Part shown: positions 26,381-35,398 of the stretch, in pieces
Numbering within the stretch: position 1 is the first letter of the stretch
Layout: each line of letters starts with the position of its first letter
Source: CBDFHF01 sp965247565
GTDB lineage: Bacteria; Pseudomonadota; Gammaproteobacteria; Methylococcales; Methylomonadaceae
DNA: 64,000 nucleotides
NCBI GenBank assembly: GCA_965247565.1
Contig: CBDFHF010000003.1
Coordinates: forward strand, 2,108,001-2,172,000
Direction: 5' to 3'
Made by a program: the position numbers and the translations under genes
Notes under the pieces: generated by a model
Databases searched by the model: none
What the model was told of the DNA's origin: nothing
The model's input: the letters and a program-made list of their open reading frames with translations, nothing else

Positions 26381-26686
26381 TTAGCGATCCCAGTCTCTAT
26401 GATGCCCTCTGCCACCGCCATATCTTGATTGATCATGCCTGTCGTAACCTTGACGATGCCCACCTTGGTGTCCGCGTTCGTCATAGCGATTACGCTGTTC
26501 GTATCTTTCTCTATATTGACCATGCGAACGCGGTAGTCCACCATAATAATTTCTTTCAACAACAGCATAAGATCTGTCGTAACCACCATTATTAGGATAA
26601 TAAGCATAACGATGAGGATAATGCACACACGCACTCAGCAACAGCGTTAATAAGGCGAGTAGGTTGCGTTTTAAATAAGTGTTCAT
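26381..26686 (-). CDS. Small lipoprotein with a Tyr/Arg/Gly/His-rich body
   Basis: The 101-residue product has a lipoprotein signal peptide (LLALLTLLLSAC) followed by a low-complexity region rich in Tyr, Arg, Gly, His and Asp (RYDERGHQGGHRQGYDRHDQSRYGGG). The mature protein would be disordered and attached to the membrane by Cys17 or so. An overlapping frame on the same strand (26296-26634) is longer but has no sensible start. No family is recognised; the histidine content might bind metal ions, which is speculation. Confidence 0.7.
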   Translation of the reverse strand: MNTYLKRNLLALLTLLLSACVHYPHRYAYYPNNGGYDRSYAVVERNYYGGLPRSHGQYRERYEQRNRYDERGHQGGHRQGYDRHDQSRYGGGRGHHRDWDR

Positions 26687-26788
26687 GATAATTTGTCCAG
26701 TGGTTAATTAAGACGCTTGCAGGTTAACTGGCAACGGCTGAATACGATATGAATTGACACATCGCTATTTCAATAACAAAGGAAATCA

Positions 26789-28159
26789 ATGAAACATCCC
26801 GTTGTAAATGCCCAAATAACCCCAGAAGGTCGCTTGGATGTATTATCTAAATTTGAAGTGAGCAAACTGCTTGATACCAGTCAAGGTGGGTTGTATAAAG
26901 TTTTCCGTAATTGCTCACTGGCTGTATTAAATTGCGGCAGTACGATGGATGACGGTAAGGAACTTTTAGAACGTTATCCCGATTTTGCCATTCGCATCAT
27001 CCAGGAACAGCGCGGCATCAAACTCGAAGTCACTAATGCGCCAGCGCATGCTTTTGTCGATGGCAGGATGATAAAAGGCATTAACGAGCACCTGTTCGCC
27101 GTGTTACGCGACATTGTCTATGCCAGCAACGAAATCAGCGATAATCCAAAATTTGATTTGAGTCGCTCAGAGGGCATCACCGACGCGGTCTTCCATATCC
27201 TTCGCAATGCCAATATTTTGCGACCCATGGCAAATCCAAACTTAGTAGTGTGCTGGGGTGGCCATTCCATTAATCGCAAAGAATACGAATACAGCAAACT
27301 GGTCGGCCATGAAATGGGCTTGCGCGGCCTGGATATTTGCACGGGCTGTGGACCGGGCGCCATGAAAGGCCCAATGAAAGGCGCGACGATAGGCCATGCC
27401 AAACAACGCATTAAAAACGGCCAATACCTGGGTATTACCGAACCGGGCATTATTGCAGCCGAATCACCAAACCCCATTGTTAACGACTTAGTCATTCTGC
27501 CAGACATCGAAAAGCGTCTGGAAGCCTTTGTGCGCACCGGACACGGCATCGTAGTATTTCCGGGTGGCGCAGGGACTGCAGAGGAAATTTTATATATTCT
27601 GGGCGTGCTACTCCATCCTGATAACAAGGACATGCCATTCCCATTAATTTTCACTGGTCCGGATAGTGCGGAAGATTACTTCAAAAATATTGATCTTTTT
27701 ATAGCCGGAACCTTGGGCTCAGCAGCCAAACAGCGTTACCAGATTATCATCGATAACCCGGTGCTAGTAGCTAACCAAATGCAAGCGGGTATTCAACAGG
27801 TCCGGCAATTTCGTAAAGAGACCGGCGATGCGTATTATTTTAATTGGCTATTAAAAATTGATCCGGTCTTTCAGCAGCCTTTTATGCCCACGCATGTGGC
27901 CATGAGAGATTTAGGACTTTATAAAAGTCTGGCTACTCATGTGTTAGCGGCAAATTTACGTCGCGCTTTCTCAGGTATTGTTGCGGGAAATGTAAAAGAC
28001 GAGGGCATTCGTTTGATTGAAGAACATGGTCATTTTGAAATTAGCGGCGATGCGGAGATCATGAAATTAATGGATACCTTGCTAGCTTCATTTGTAGCAC
28101 AGCACCGCATGAAATTACCCGGAAAGAAATATACGCCTTGCTATCGGGTGATTCAATAA
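26789..28159 (+). CDS. ppnN: Pyrimidine/purine nucleotide 5'-monophosphate nucleosidase
   Basis: The 456-residue protein matches the full length of E. coli PpnN (YgdH). It carries an N-terminal domain, the LOG-type Rossmann core with the motif FPGGAGTAEEILYILG, the VCWGGHSINRKEYEY and GCGPGAMKGPMKGATIGHAKQ segments, and the C-terminal domain that in E. coli takes part in pppGpp control. The enzyme cleaves nucleoside monophosphates to base and ribose 5-phosphate, feeding salvage. AAAGGAAATC precedes the ATG. The gene stands alone. Confidence 0.93.
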   Translation: MKHPVVNAQITPEGRLDVLSKFEVSKLLDTSQGGLYKVFRNCSLAVLNCGSTMDDGKELLERYPDFAIRIIQEQRGIKLEVTNAPAHAFVDGRMIKGINEHLFAVLRDIVYASNEISDNPKFDLSRSEGITDAVFHILRNANILRPMANPNLVVCWGGHSINRKEYEYSKLVGHEMGLRGLDICTGCGPGAMKGPMKGATIGHAKQRIKNGQYLGITEPGIIAAESPNPIVNDLVILPDIEKRLEAFVRTGHGIVVFPGGAGTAEEILYILGVLLHPDNKDMPFPLIFTGPDSAEDYFKNIDLFIAGTLGSAAKQRYQIIIDNPVLVANQMQAGIQQVRQFRKETGDAYYFNWLLKIDPVFQQPFMPTHVAMRDLGLYKSLATHVLAANLRRAFSGIVAGNVKDEGIRLIEEHGHFEISGDAEIMKLMDTLLASFVAQHRMKLPGKKYTPCYRVIQ

Positions 28160-28321
28160 AGCCCCTGTCAAAGCCATAGCTTGCAGCCTCTAAACTCTAT
28201 TGGGTTTCTTTAAGTTTAGATACCGTCTCCTAATGGCTTGAGGCTGTGTTGCGATGCCTTGCAGGTTTTATCCGCTACGCTACGAAAACTCGTTCGGCAC
28301 TGCGGCTATCGAGGATTACTG

Positions 28322-28339
28322 ACCATTCAGATGAATGGT
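28322..28339. repeat. 18-base palindrome between ppnN and the zinc-ribbon gene
   Basis: ACCATTCA-GA-TGAATGGT is a perfect palindrome lying between the convergent 3' ends of ppnN and the chaperone operon. It has no T run, so it is a weak terminator candidate at best. Confidence 0.45.
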
Positions 28340-28402
28340 AGCAGGCTGGTAGCTCGGCGATGTTTTGGATAATTGGTGCAAATTATTGCTGAACTGCTGA
28401 AT

Positions 28403-28810
28403 TTAGGGTGATGCTAGTGCTGACACGCGATCATGAACTAGCAGATAATCAGTAAACAATTGCAGCTGTTGCAACAGTTCACTGTATGGAATTAACAGAC
28501 GTACACGGTAAAGCTGCTGTTTTGCTTTGAATACTTGTTTTTGCAGCAGTAAATCTAAAATGTCACGGGATTGCTGCTGAATTAAAAAGTCCCGAAACAC
28601 CAAAGCCAATCGGTTTCTTTTAAGGCGCAGTGAAATTTCAAGTGATCTAACACTAGACTCGATATTGCTTTTTTGCCAAAGTTTTATAGCTTCGCTAAGC
28701 CAATACTGAGCGGACTTTTCTGCTCCGATGATATTGCCCAAGTCAGCTTGGCACCGCGGGCATAGCTTAGCGGGGCCTAAACGGGCATTGCAGCATGGGC
28801 AGCGCTCCAT
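28403..28810 (-). CDS. Small zinc-ribbon protein at the end of the chaperone operon
   Basis: The 135-residue protein has two CxxC pairs at its N-terminus (RCPCCNARLGPAKLCPRCQ), forming a zinc ribbon, followed by an all-helical body of about 100 residues. The start overlaps the stop of the Hsp70 gene by one base, so its translation is coupled to it. No known family is recognised. Its place suggests a role with the Hsp70, for example as a client or co-chaperone adaptor, but nothing in the sequence proves this. Confidence 0.75.
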   Translation of the reverse strand: MERCPCCNARLGPAKLCPRCQADLGNIIGAEKSAQYWLSEAIKLWQKSNIESSVRSLEISLRLKRNRLALVFRDFLIQQQSRDILDLLLQKQVFKAKQQLYRVRLLIPYSELLQQLQLFTDYLLVHDRVSALASP

Positions 28811-30564
28811 TACGATGCCAGATAATAAATGATGTCTTTTAGTTGTTCCATCGGTTCATCTAGTCCTTCTAGATCGTTAGCTCTGATACATGTCGTTATG
28901 TTTTCAATCAAGGCACCCATGTCCTCTTTGTCTTCGACGGTTATGTTTTCGAACAGACTTTCGGCTTTTTCGATCAACTTGTATGCCTCTTTGACTTTCG
29001 ATGCTAGCAGATCTTCAAGCTCACTCTGAATGTCAGCGGGGTCAGCTTCCATTTGTCCAAATAGCGAAATGATGCGTTGTTTGGCAGTATTTAGTGTGCT
29101 GCTTTCAAAACGGGTTAGAGCATTTTTTATGGTGATAGATTTTTCTAAACCGGTGGCTTTTTCCCGCGCGGAAACATGCAATATCCCGTTAAGATCCAGA
29201 TCCAATGTTAATGTGATGATGTTGCCGGCTTCTACGTTCTGTAAACCTTCAACGCGAAATTCGCCGATTTTTATATTGTTCAACGCATCCGGGTCTTCAC
29301 CTTGATAAATAGTTATTTCAACAAAGTGTTGTCCATCGATGTTGGTGCTGAATGCTTCTGTTTTGCGACTGGGTAGCACGCTGTGCTTGTGGATGATCGG
29401 TGCAAATGTAAATGGATAAAATCCACCGTCCAGGGTGCCGATGACACTAGTGCCGTAAGTGTAAGGCGTTACGTCGACTAGAACTGTATTAACATGTTGG
29501 CCTGCAGCCATTGCCGCCTGGATTGCCGCGCCCATAGCTACGCATAAATCTGGATCGACTTCGCCGTGCGGTTCAAAACCGAATTCATTGAATATCCGTT
29601 CCCGGATGCATGGGGTGCAGGTGGAGCCGCCAACTAGAATAACTTCATCAATATCAGAAGCCTTCAGTTTTGCGCCTTTTAAGGCGATATGGACAGCATC
29701 CAAAGTAGCATCGATGTAATGTTCAATCATTTCCTCGTATTGCTTTCTGGATAATTCCAGCGACAGATGGATGGCAACGCCTGCCTGTTCCAGTAAATAT
29801 TCTTCTTCAATTTGCACGTAAGGCTGTTCGGATAACACGAACTTTGCTTGTTCTGCCGCGCGATTAATGCGCGCCATGGCCTTACTGTTATTGCGGGCAT
29901 CAACCTGATAAGTGGCCTGTAGATGATCGAGCAGATGTTCAATAATTTTTTGGTCGAAATCATCGCCACCCAAATGGTTGTTGCCATGGCTGGCTAGCAC
30001 CTCGACAACACCGGCCTGACTATTCACCACGGAAACATCAAAGGTGCCGCCGCCCAAATCGTATACTAACATGCGTTTGGTCCCAGTTTGTTTTGATCCA
30101 TAGGTTAGCGCCGCTGCGGTGGGTTCGTTAATCATACGCACCACTTCCAGACCGGCAATTTCTCCGGCCTCACGAGTTGCCTGACGTTGCACATCGGAAA
30201 AGTACGCGGGTACAGTAATCACAGCTTTACTGATCGGTTGTCCAAGCTGTTGTTCGGCTAGACGCTTAAGCTGTTTAAGAATGATCGCGGAAATTTCCTG
30301 CGGCGTATAAGTCTGCCCCGCTAATACTACATGGGTATCTTGCCCCATCAGACGCTTGATGGATTTAACAGTGCGTTCCGGGTAAACCAGATATTGGTTT
30401 TTTGCACTTTCCCCAACCAGAATGTTGCCGGTATCATCAATACCAACAAATGAAGGCAGAATTTTTTTATCGCCATCGGCGATTACTCTGACCTTGCCTT
30501 GTTCAACGATGGCGACTTCTGAGTTGGTGGTACCCAAGTCGATGCCGATAATAATTTCATTCAT
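28810..30564 (-). CDS. Hsp70-family chaperone (DnaK/HscC-like)
   Basis: The 584-residue protein has the actin-like ATPase domain with IGIDLGTTNS, MINEPTAAALTYG, VYDLGGGTFDVS and EVILVGGSTCTP motifs, followed by a substrate-binding domain (VTPYTYG, TLDLDLNGILHVSAREKATG) and a shortened helical lid. It is about 50 residues shorter than DnaK and lacks the DnaK C-terminal tail. GrpE-like and J-domain genes sit directly upstream in the same operon, so this is a self-contained second Hsp70 system. The gene starts four bases after the GrpE-like gene. HscC of E. coli is a comparable specialised Hsp70, but the match to that subfamily is not certain. Confidence 0.9.
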   Translation of the reverse strand: MNEIIIGIDLGTTNSEVAIVEQGKVRVIADGDKKILPSFVGIDDTGNILVGESAKNQYLVYPERTVKSIKRLMGQDTHVVLAGQTYTPQEISAIILKQLKRLAEQQLGQPISKAVITVPAYFSDVQRQATREAGEIAGLEVVRMINEPTAAALTYGSKQTGTKRMLVYDLGGGTFDVSVVNSQAGVVEVLASHGNNHLGGDDFDQKIIEHLLDHLQATYQVDARNNSKAMARINRAAEQAKFVLSEQPYVQIEEEYLLEQAGVAIHLSLELSRKQYEEMIEHYIDATLDAVHIALKGAKLKASDIDEVILVGGSTCTPCIRERIFNEFGFEPHGEVDPDLCVAMGAAIQAAMAAGQHVNTVLVDVTPYTYGTSVIGTLDGGFYPFTFAPIIHKHSVLPSRKTEAFSTNIDGQHFVEITIYQGEDPDALNNIKIGEFRVEGLQNVEAGNIITLTLDLDLNGILHVSAREKATGLEKSITIKNALTRFESSTLNTAKQRIISLFGQMEADPADIQSELEDLLASKVKEAYKLIEKAESLFENITVEDKEDMGALIENITTCIRANDLEGLDEPMEQLKDIIYYLAS

Positions 30565-30568
30565 TTAA

Positions 30569-31228
30569 CTAAAAAACCTGAGTTTTATTTACTTTAACGT
30601 CAGCTAATCGCAAAACCTGACCCTGAAAAACAAAACCTTTGCGCAATTCTTCAAGCACAATACCGTTTTCAATGTTTGGATCATGGCCGGTTTCAACTGC
30701 ACTCATGGTGGTAGGGTCAAGCAATTGGCCTATGCAGTCTATAGGGTGCACCTGATAACGCTGTAATAACTGATCAAAGCGCTTCATGGTCATCAGTTGG
30801 CCTTCTTCAAAGTGTTTGATAAAGCGCACGTCTTTATCTGCGGAATGCTTAAACAAAGCAGATACCGGGCGGTAGTTTTGTAACGCCCCCAGCCCTGAAC
30901 TCAAACGATCATATAAGTCGACAAATTCCAACAGCATGGTGCGCGTAATTTCATGCTGTTGTCGTTGCAATTGTTCCGTATGTAAGGCGAGCTCTGCAGA
31001 CAGGGTCTGATTATTTTCCTGTACAGTGGCCAGTGCCGAAGCCAATGTGTCCAAAGTGCTTTTAAACTGTCTCGATTCAGCTTTTATTTCCGTCTTTAAA
31101 CCAGCCATTTCGCTCAACAAGGTATTCAGGTCGGGTTGCTCATAAGTGGCTAATGGCTCAAGCCTGTTTTGTTCCAGATACTGCCGGAATTCTTCAAGCA
31201 GTTCGTTTTTTTGTTCATCTGCGTTCAT
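30569..31228 (-). CDS. GrpE-like nucleotide exchange factor
   Basis: The 219-residue protein has a long N-terminal coiled coil (about 40-110; polar heptads rich in Gln, Glu, Leu) and a C-terminal GrpE-like beta domain (LDPTTMSAVETGHDPNIENGIVLEE, FVFQGQVLRLADVKV). GrpE proteins release ADP from Hsp70. Its start overlaps the stop of the J-domain gene by four bases (ATGA), and the Hsp70 gene follows after four bases. It is more divergent than housekeeping GrpE and presumably serves only this Hsp70. Confidence 0.85.
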   Translation of the reverse strand: MNADEQKNELLEEFRQYLEQNRLEPLATYEQPDLNTLLSEMAGLKTEIKAESRQFKSTLDTLASALATVQENNQTLSAELALHTEQLQRQQHEITRTMLLEFVDLYDRLSSGLGALQNYRPVSALFKHSADKDVRFIKHFEEGQLMTMKRFDQLLQRYQVHPIDCIGQLLDPTTMSAVETGHDPNIENGIVLEELRKGFVFQGQVLRLADVKVNKTQVF

Positions 31229-31563
31229 GATTTTTCTGAAGGTGACAGTGTATTGCTCAGAGTAGTGCTATCAACACTTGCGCGCAACAGTTTACTAAAA
31301 TGTGCTGGTGCGATCTCTAGGGCTTTTGCATTCTGGAAGCCCTGCTCAAGCAATTCGTCGAAATCAGCGACGGGTAAAGTGAACAACGCATATTTTATTC
31401 GGCTTTGGTGATCCTTAATGGCGATATAGGCCTTGTAAATTATTTGAAATTTTTCCTGATCGCGGTCAGGTGGATTTATTTTCACTTTTTGCAAATAAGC
31501 CTGTTTAATTTCTTCATCAGTTGCGTTGGGTGCAACGTCCAACAATTGATAGGATGTTTTCAT
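31225..31563 (-). CDS. J-domain protein with PPD in place of the HPD motif
   Basis: The 112-residue protein begins with a J domain (YQLLDVAPNATDEEIKQAYLQKV, then EKFQIIYKAY and RIKYALF). Where canonical J domains have His-Pro-Asp, this one reads Pro-Pro-Asp at residues 31-33 (INPPDRD). The His is normally needed to stimulate Hsp70 ATPase, so this protein either has adapted to its own Hsp70 or acts mainly as a tether. The ATG at 31563 is chosen because the J domain begins there; an upstream start would overlap the previous gene. The stop overlaps the GrpE-like gene. Confidence 0.82.
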   Translation of the reverse strand: MKTSYQLLDVAPNATDEEIKQAYLQKVKINPPDRDQEKFQIIYKAYIAIKDHQSRIKYALFTLPVADFDELLEQGFQNAKALEIAPAHFSKLLRASVDSTTLSNTLSPSEKS

Positions 31564-31579
31564 AGAAATCGATAAAGGA

Positions 31580-33982
31580 TTAAAAGAAAAAGAACCGACG
31601 TTTTTTAGGTTGCCCAAAACAGTCGAGCACATTCTGAACGCTGACGCCGATAGCTAAATCTAATTGATTTGAAGCTTTCAACATTAGCAACGCAGTGAAT
31701 AAATCAGGTTTTTCCATCATAGCGTACAAAGCCTTTTCGGCTTGGTTGCTGTCCAGATTGGTGAGTTGCGCAATTAATTGTTCCGGTGTAGTTGTTTTCG
31801 TTAGAGCGTCCATTTTTTTGTTGATTGCATTTAAAACATCAACTGACAGATGTCCAAAAAGCTGTCCTAACAGCCCCTCCCGAACTTCGTTTTTAGCAAC
31901 ATCATCATTCAACATAGTTTTAAAAACGCCCGTGCCAAAATCTGGATGTGCCTCTCGAAAGCGGTCGAAGTAATTTCTTAGTAAAACGATAGCTTGCTGA
32001 TCTTTTTCTCGGGTAGCCTGATTCAGGCAATCTTGTAAATCCAGGCCATCTTTAAAAGAACATTTCTCTGGGTTGCCGTTAGTTTCAGAATAAATCCTGT
32101 AGTATGCCCAGATGGGTTTTTGCCATTGTGTTTGGGCCCATTTTGCACAAGCACGCAATAATTCAAAGTGCTGAATAATGTCTAATGCCTGGCAAAACCG
32201 TAACAGCAAATCTTCTGGATAATTTTGTTGTTGTACAGAGTTTTTCAGAGTGGCTTTAATTTTTTCGAGCGCTTTAAACAAATATTGGTGGTGGCTATCG
32301 TCCTGTGAATAATCTTTTAGCAGCAGAATTAGTCGCTCCATTTCTAACGCTGGCAGTACATGATCTTTCAGCGGAGCTAATTCTTTCAGAATTGTCGCCA
32401 CGGGCAGTCCCGTTAATAGCGCTTCCAAAGCGCCTTGAAAATGCGCATTCACCGGATCTGGATTCATTTTGCTTAACACGTCGACAATCCGATTTAAACC
32501 TTGTTCTTTATCCTGATCAGCAAAACAAAAAAAACTACGGATTAATTGGACATGCAAAACATAGCTTTTGCCCATTTTTAGGGTTTCCATCTGCTGGATT
32601 TCGCTATTTGCCAATGGATAGTTTTTTCCTTGCATCAGTTTTCGGGCTTGGGCCAAATGGCTTTCAAACAAGATTTTTTTGGCAAAGTAGTTGAGTGGAT
32701 CTGCTTTTAATATCTCTAATGCGTGTTGGATTGCTTCCTCGAAAGCTTTGTTGCGCATGTTTGCGGCAATGGCAAAGGTTAGCACATCGATATCCTGAGG
32801 GAATTTTTGTAACGCTTTAGCCAACCATCTTTTGTTATTATCGGTTTCTTTCTGGTTTTGGCCATAATAACGCAGAATTTTCAAGTAACTGTCACGATCT
32901 TCAGAATCGTAATCCAAACTTTCAATTAGTGTGAGAACTTGCTTAGACTCATCCTGTCCGGTTGCAATACGACGCAAAATCAGTGCAGCCTTCAGCGAAT
33001 TGCCTGGCTCTGTTGTGCGCAATACTTTCAAGCATTGTCGCCAATAAAATTCGGTATCGTACTCTCCGTTGTTTTTTTCGTGAATTAAGGCTTTAAGGCG
33101 ATTTTCTTCGAATGGGTCAAGCGAGCCGAAGGTGTTTTCGTATTCCCGTTTTCCTGCGGGATAAGTAGCGAGCATCGTCAAACAAAATTTTTGTGTCAAT
33201 TCCAAACCAAATAGCGATTGATATTGAATGGCAAGATTAAATTTTACTGGATCTGATAAAGGCTGAGTTTGTTGACTTAGCCGCTCAATCACTTTCAACT
33301 GCTTTTCGTCGAACGCTTTGATTTCCCCAATCAGCTCGCGTTTTTGTGGGTTAAAACCAGTCATTTGAAAAGCCAGTGCCGAGCCTTTTTGAGTACAGGC
33401 AAGCAGCAATTTTGCTGATTGCCAATAAGGTGAATTAGCGGGGATTGTTGCTAGCAATGCTTGGGCATCGGTGATTGAGGTTGTCGTAATAATGGCTGCT
33501 TTTAACAAACTACGAAAATCCTTAAACGCAGAGCGATAGGGCAATTGCTTTAACGTCTCGTCAACACCAGCCCAGTTTTTGGTTTGATAAGATTGCAACG
33601 CCTTTTGTGCCAGTGCTAAATGTAAGGCAAAAGCAGAATTCTTCGGCAGCTCTTGCCCAAATTCAGGATGATCAGTAATAACTAAAAACCCCAACCATGC
33701 GGCTAGGTCAGGATAGTCTTTATCCAGCTGCTTCGCAGTCAACTGCTTGAGTAATTGCTGAATTTCGGCTGTATTTTTAGCTTGAATATGCCAGGCGATG
33801 CAATAGCTTAAACTTTTGTGGGGGGGCTTTATGTGTTGACTGTAAATTTCCCGCTCTTCCATCGGCAGTGTTTTATACAGCTCGATTGCGTCTCGGTATT
33901 CACCAGAATTTAACTGAGCTAACGCCTGTGCGCTAGTGGAAAATTCTGGATTGTCGGTAGCGGGTTCTTTATTTTTGGACAC
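31580..33982 (-). CDS. Large alpha-helical repeat (TPR-like) protein heading the chaperone operon
   Basis: The 800-residue protein is almost wholly helical, with many helix pairs typical of TPR or Sel1-like solenoids (for example SGEYRDAIELYKTLPMEER and EEAIQHALEILKADPLNYFAKK). There is no signal peptide, so it is cytoplasmic. It ends in a basic, aromatic tail (GQPKKRRFFFF). The start is a GTG at 33982 without an obvious ribosome binding site. It is the first gene of the operon with the J, GrpE-like, Hsp70 and zinc-ribbon genes and could act as the client-binding or scaffold part. No specific family is recognised. Confidence 0.78.
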   Translation of the reverse strand: MSKNKEPATDNPEFSTSAQALAQLNSGEYRDAIELYKTLPMEEREIYSQHIKPPHKSLSYCIAWHIQAKNTAEIQQLLKQLTAKQLDKDYPDLAAWLGFLVITDHPEFGQELPKNSAFALHLALAQKALQSYQTKNWAGVDETLKQLPYRSAFKDFRSLLKAAIITTTSITDAQALLATIPANSPYWQSAKLLLACTQKGSALAFQMTGFNPQKRELIGEIKAFDEKQLKVIERLSQQTQPLSDPVKFNLAIQYQSLFGLELTQKFCLTMLATYPAGKREYENTFGSLDPFEENRLKALIHEKNNGEYDTEFYWRQCLKVLRTTEPGNSLKAALILRRIATGQDESKQVLTLIESLDYDSEDRDSYLKILRYYGQNQKETDNNKRWLAKALQKFPQDIDVLTFAIAANMRNKAFEEAIQHALEILKADPLNYFAKKILFESHLAQARKLMQGKNYPLANSEIQQMETLKMGKSYVLHVQLIRSFFCFADQDKEQGLNRIVDVLSKMNPDPVNAHFQGALEALLTGLPVATILKELAPLKDHVLPALEMERLILLLKDYSQDDSHHQYLFKALEKIKATLKNSVQQQNYPEDLLLRFCQALDIIQHFELLRACAKWAQTQWQKPIWAYYRIYSETNGNPEKCSFKDGLDLQDCLNQATREKDQQAIVLLRNYFDRFREAHPDFGTGVFKTMLNDDVAKNEVREGLLGQLFGHLSVDVLNAINKKMDALTKTTTPEQLIAQLTNLDSNQAEKALYAMMEKPDLFTALLMLKASNQLDLAIGVSVQNVLDCFGQPKKRRFFFF

Positions 33983-34468
33983 GGCAACAGGAATTTTTTC
34001 GCTTATAGCTACAACCCTTGATTATAAGTTAATTTCATCGACGCTAATCAATACTTAATACTGTAACTCCGCTACCAGCTATTCGGCCACCAATGATGGT
34101 CGAAAGCCTGATAGGCAGCTAGTGTCCGAATATTTACAGGGTCAATTGTTATTCTTTAGCGAGTCAGCAAATTCAGAAAATGCGCTATTTAACAGGTCTA
34201 GGGAGCGTTTTTATCTGAAATAATTTCGAAAAGTTATTGATATTTTTAATAAATACTAAATCTTTGTGTCGTATTTATTTACATGATATTAGTTACAAAT
34301 ATAAAAGTATTGATATAAAAAAAGTAAGCTGTTGGTTATATTGAAAAATTATTGATAAGGAATGGTTTTTGCTGCTAATTGTAAGAGAAGGCTTACATGA
34401 GATTTGCCTTCGTACCAATCTCAGAATTAAGAGATAACTACCAATTAATAATTTAAGGGGATATAACC
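33983..34468. other. Intergenic region between the chaperone operon and the PEP-CTERM gene
   Basis: No gene was found. The region is AT-rich and should hold the divergent promoters. A possible sigma-54 site is listed separately. Confidence 0.4.
34359..34372 (+). promoter_or_regulatory. Possible sigma-54 promoter of the PEP-CTERM gene
   Basis: GG at 34359-34360 is followed after exactly 10 bases by GC at 34371-34372, with TTGCT at the -12 position. The -24 part reads AAGGAATG instead of TTGGCAC, so the match is partial. PEP-CTERM genes are often controlled by sigma-54 with PrsR, which makes this plausible. Confidence 0.3.
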
Positions 34469-35173
34469 GTGACAATGCGAAATTTTTTACAATTGGCGGC
34501 AATCGGCTCATGTTTGTTGACTACAACGGCATTTGCTACACCGTTCACTATTAGCAGCACCTTAACGGGTGACTCAAGAGCTTCAAACCCAGACAATTTA
34601 TTTGTCAATGTAACTATCACTGGCAACACTGATACTAATCAGGCAATTTGGCTAGTCGATATAGATTCACCGCTCCATTCTCGCATTAAGCTTGATGAGT
34701 TTTTTTTCAACTTGACAGGCAATGCCACTGATTATTCGTTTTCAGCGTTTTCTCCAACTGGCTGGGCTGTTCAAAATCCTGCTACCAATGCAGCGGGTTC
34801 GGGTAGTGCAGATTTTATGTTTAAAGCGCTAGATCCTGCAGGGCAGCCCAATGCTATAGACATAACAAATAGTCAAAATCTGTCATTCACCATGACTTAT
34901 GCAGGCGGTAATTTGTCAACGGACAACTTCTTGTTGGCAGGGGAAGCGGTTTCCAGCGATTTAGTTCTTGGCGCAGGGCAATTGGGTGCGCATTTACAGA
35001 GTCTTAGTACTGCTGGCTGTAGTGGATGTTCAGACAGTGGCTTTGCTTTTGGCAATTACACATCTAGTATTACGCCGGTGCCGGAACCTTCCGTATTTAT
35101 GCTACTGAGTACGGGATTACTAGGGTGGGCTGGTTATTCGTTAAGAAAAGCTAAATCTCAATTCCAAGCTTAA
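34469..35173 (+). CDS. PEP-CTERM sorting-domain protein
   Basis: The 234-residue protein has a signal peptide (LQLAAIGSCLLTTTAFATP), a Ser/Thr/Asn-rich beta-sheet body and a C-terminal sorting signal: VPEPS, a hydrophobic segment (VFMLLSTGLLGWAGYSL) and a basic end (RKAK). Exosortase (EpsH) cleaves and anchors or exports such proteins, usually together with exopolysaccharide. The cysteine-rich segment CSGCSD near residue 188 is unusual. The GTG at 34469 has GGGG eight bases upstream; an ATG two codons later is possible. No exosortase gene is in the window, but an exopolysaccharide operon lies nearby. Confidence 0.87.
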   Translation: MTMRNFLQLAAIGSCLLTTTAFATPFTISSTLTGDSRASNPDNLFVNVTITGNTDTNQAIWLVDIDSPLHSRIKLDEFFFNLTGNATDYSFSAFSPTGWAVQNPATNAAGSGSADFMFKALDPAGQPNAIDITNSQNLSFTMTYAGGNLSTDNFLLAGEAVSSDLVLGAGQLGAHLQSLSTAGCSGCSDSGFAFGNYTSSITPVPEPSVFMLLSTGLLGWAGYSLRKAKSQFQA

Positions 35174-35193
35174 TACCCACTGCGTTTAATAAA

Positions 35194-35217
35194 GGGAGCA
35201 TCTGCTCCCTTTTTTTT
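35194..35217 (+). terminator. Rho-independent terminator after the PEP-CTERM gene
   Basis: GGGAGC pairs with GCTCCC around ATCT, followed by eight T residues. It lies 21 bases after the stop codon. Confidence 0.93.
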
Positions 35218-35398
35218 GAAAACGTTGGTTGAAATTTAGTTTTTGACTCTCTTCCTCGGACTAGCCACGATTAAGTGTGTTTAACAACGCGCTGATTTTA
35301 ATAAGGTAATCAGATTGCTTCTATTTTTTGAATTGCGGCTACGTAATTTAGAAAATCAACTACATTGATACTAATAATCATTGAAAAAAGGTATCAAC

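Noticed and set aside
26296..26634. 112-residue minus-strand frame overlapping the Tyr-rich lipoprotein
   Set aside because: The overlapping frame at 26381-26686 has a lipoprotein signal and a sensible start, whereas this one begins inside it.
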